From: a bacterium
Lineage (GTDB): Bacteria > Zixibacteria > MSB-5A5 > GN15 > FEB-12
Direction of reading: 5' to 3'
Assembly (NCBI GenBank): GCA_030629485.1
Contig: DAOVOW010000171.1
Span: 1 to 5,320, forward strand
DNA length: 5,320 nucleotides
Shown one piece after another: positions 5,155 to 5,320 of this stretch (positions are counted from its first letter, which is position 1; each line of letters opens with the position of its first letter). The translations under genes and the position numbers were made by a program. The notes beneath the pieces are model-generated. The model saw nothing but the letters and a program-made list of their open reading frames with translations, ran no database searches and was not told where the DNA came from.

Positions 5155-5320
5155 TCACCGCGCCCAGAGGTTGTACTTCAGGATGCACCAGATGGCGTGG
5201 ACGCCATCGCGCCAGCCGATTTTTTTGCCCTCGTCATAGGTTCGGCCATAGTAGCTGATGCCAAGCTCGTAGATGCGAACGCGTTTGCGGGCAAGTTTGG
5301 CCGTGATCTCCGGTTCAAAA
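5155..5320 (-). CDS. Family 2 glycosyltransferase (dolichyl-phosphate mannose synthase-like), C-terminus only
   Basis: The minus-strand frame is open from the right edge to a TGA at 5157-5155, giving the last 54 residues; the start lies outside the window. The visible sequence begins [20 protein letters not shown] and continues [19 protein letters not shown], then an aromatic [12 protein letters not shown] end. FEPE-(I/V)-TAK-(hydrophobic), YE...ISY-x-GR and EGKKIGW-(R/K)-DG are hallmarks of bacterial GT2 enzymes of the DPM1-like group. These move a sugar from a nucleotide donor to a lipid phosphate or glycan acceptor at the inner face of the membrane. The GT-A catalytic motifs (DD, DxD) would be further upstream and are not visible. 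Its presence near the dehydrogenase and epimerase supports a glycan locus. Donor and acceptor are unknown. Confidence 0.88.
   Translation of the reverse strand, partial: FEPEITAKLARKRVRIYELGISYYGRTYDEGKKIGWRDGVHAIWCILKYNLWAR

Overview
The window is bacterial, with ordinary start and stop codons, Shine-Dalgarno sites and compact genes. It looks like a chromosomal segment from an environmental, moderately GC-rich bacterium. The intergenic gaps carry several kinds of dispersed palindromic repeat of a style I associate with FCB-group and candidate-phylum genomes such as Zixibacteria. No marker gene is present, so the taxonomic guess is weak.

Left part (1-2511, + strand): a nucleotide-sugar block. 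The first gene is the 3' part of a UDP-glucose/UDP-ManNAc-type dehydrogenase with all its catalytic residues. A 282-bp gap full of inverted repeats follows, then a complete NAD-dependent nucleotide-sugar epimerase/dehydratase (extended SDR, GalE-like). At the right edge (5155-5320, - strand) is the C-terminus of a family 2 glycosyltransferase of the dolichyl-phosphate-mannose-synthase-like type. Together these point to a surface polysaccharide or glycan locus: the dehydrogenase makes a uronic-acid sugar nucleotide, the epimerase interconverts sugar nucleotides, and the glycosyltransferase uses an activated sugar.

Middle part (2512-3651): a mostly non-coding stretch. It holds hairpin repeats next to the epimerase stop, a candidate promoter, one small unrecognised membrane protein (2932-3267), and a decayed end of an IS481-family insertion sequence (about 3310-3501, - strand). 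The IS remnant keeps the transposase start with a near-perfect ribosome binding site, 34 codons, and two 25-nt-spaced subterminal direct repeats. Further repeat fragments and hairpins fill the gap before the next gene.

Right part (about 3664-5028, + strand): a full-length rmuC, encoding a membrane-anchored coiled-coil protein with a PD-(D/E)XK-like nuclease domain. In E. coli this protein limits recombination at inverted repeats. Its best start is a GTG at 3664, not the upstream TTG. It converges on the glycosyltransferase and has no obvious functional link to the sugar genes.

I found no CRISPR array, tRNA, rRNA, toxin-antitoxin pair or convincing new multi-gene system. The items most worth a second look are the IS481 remnant, the layered intergenic repeats, the orphan membrane protein and the leader of rmuC.
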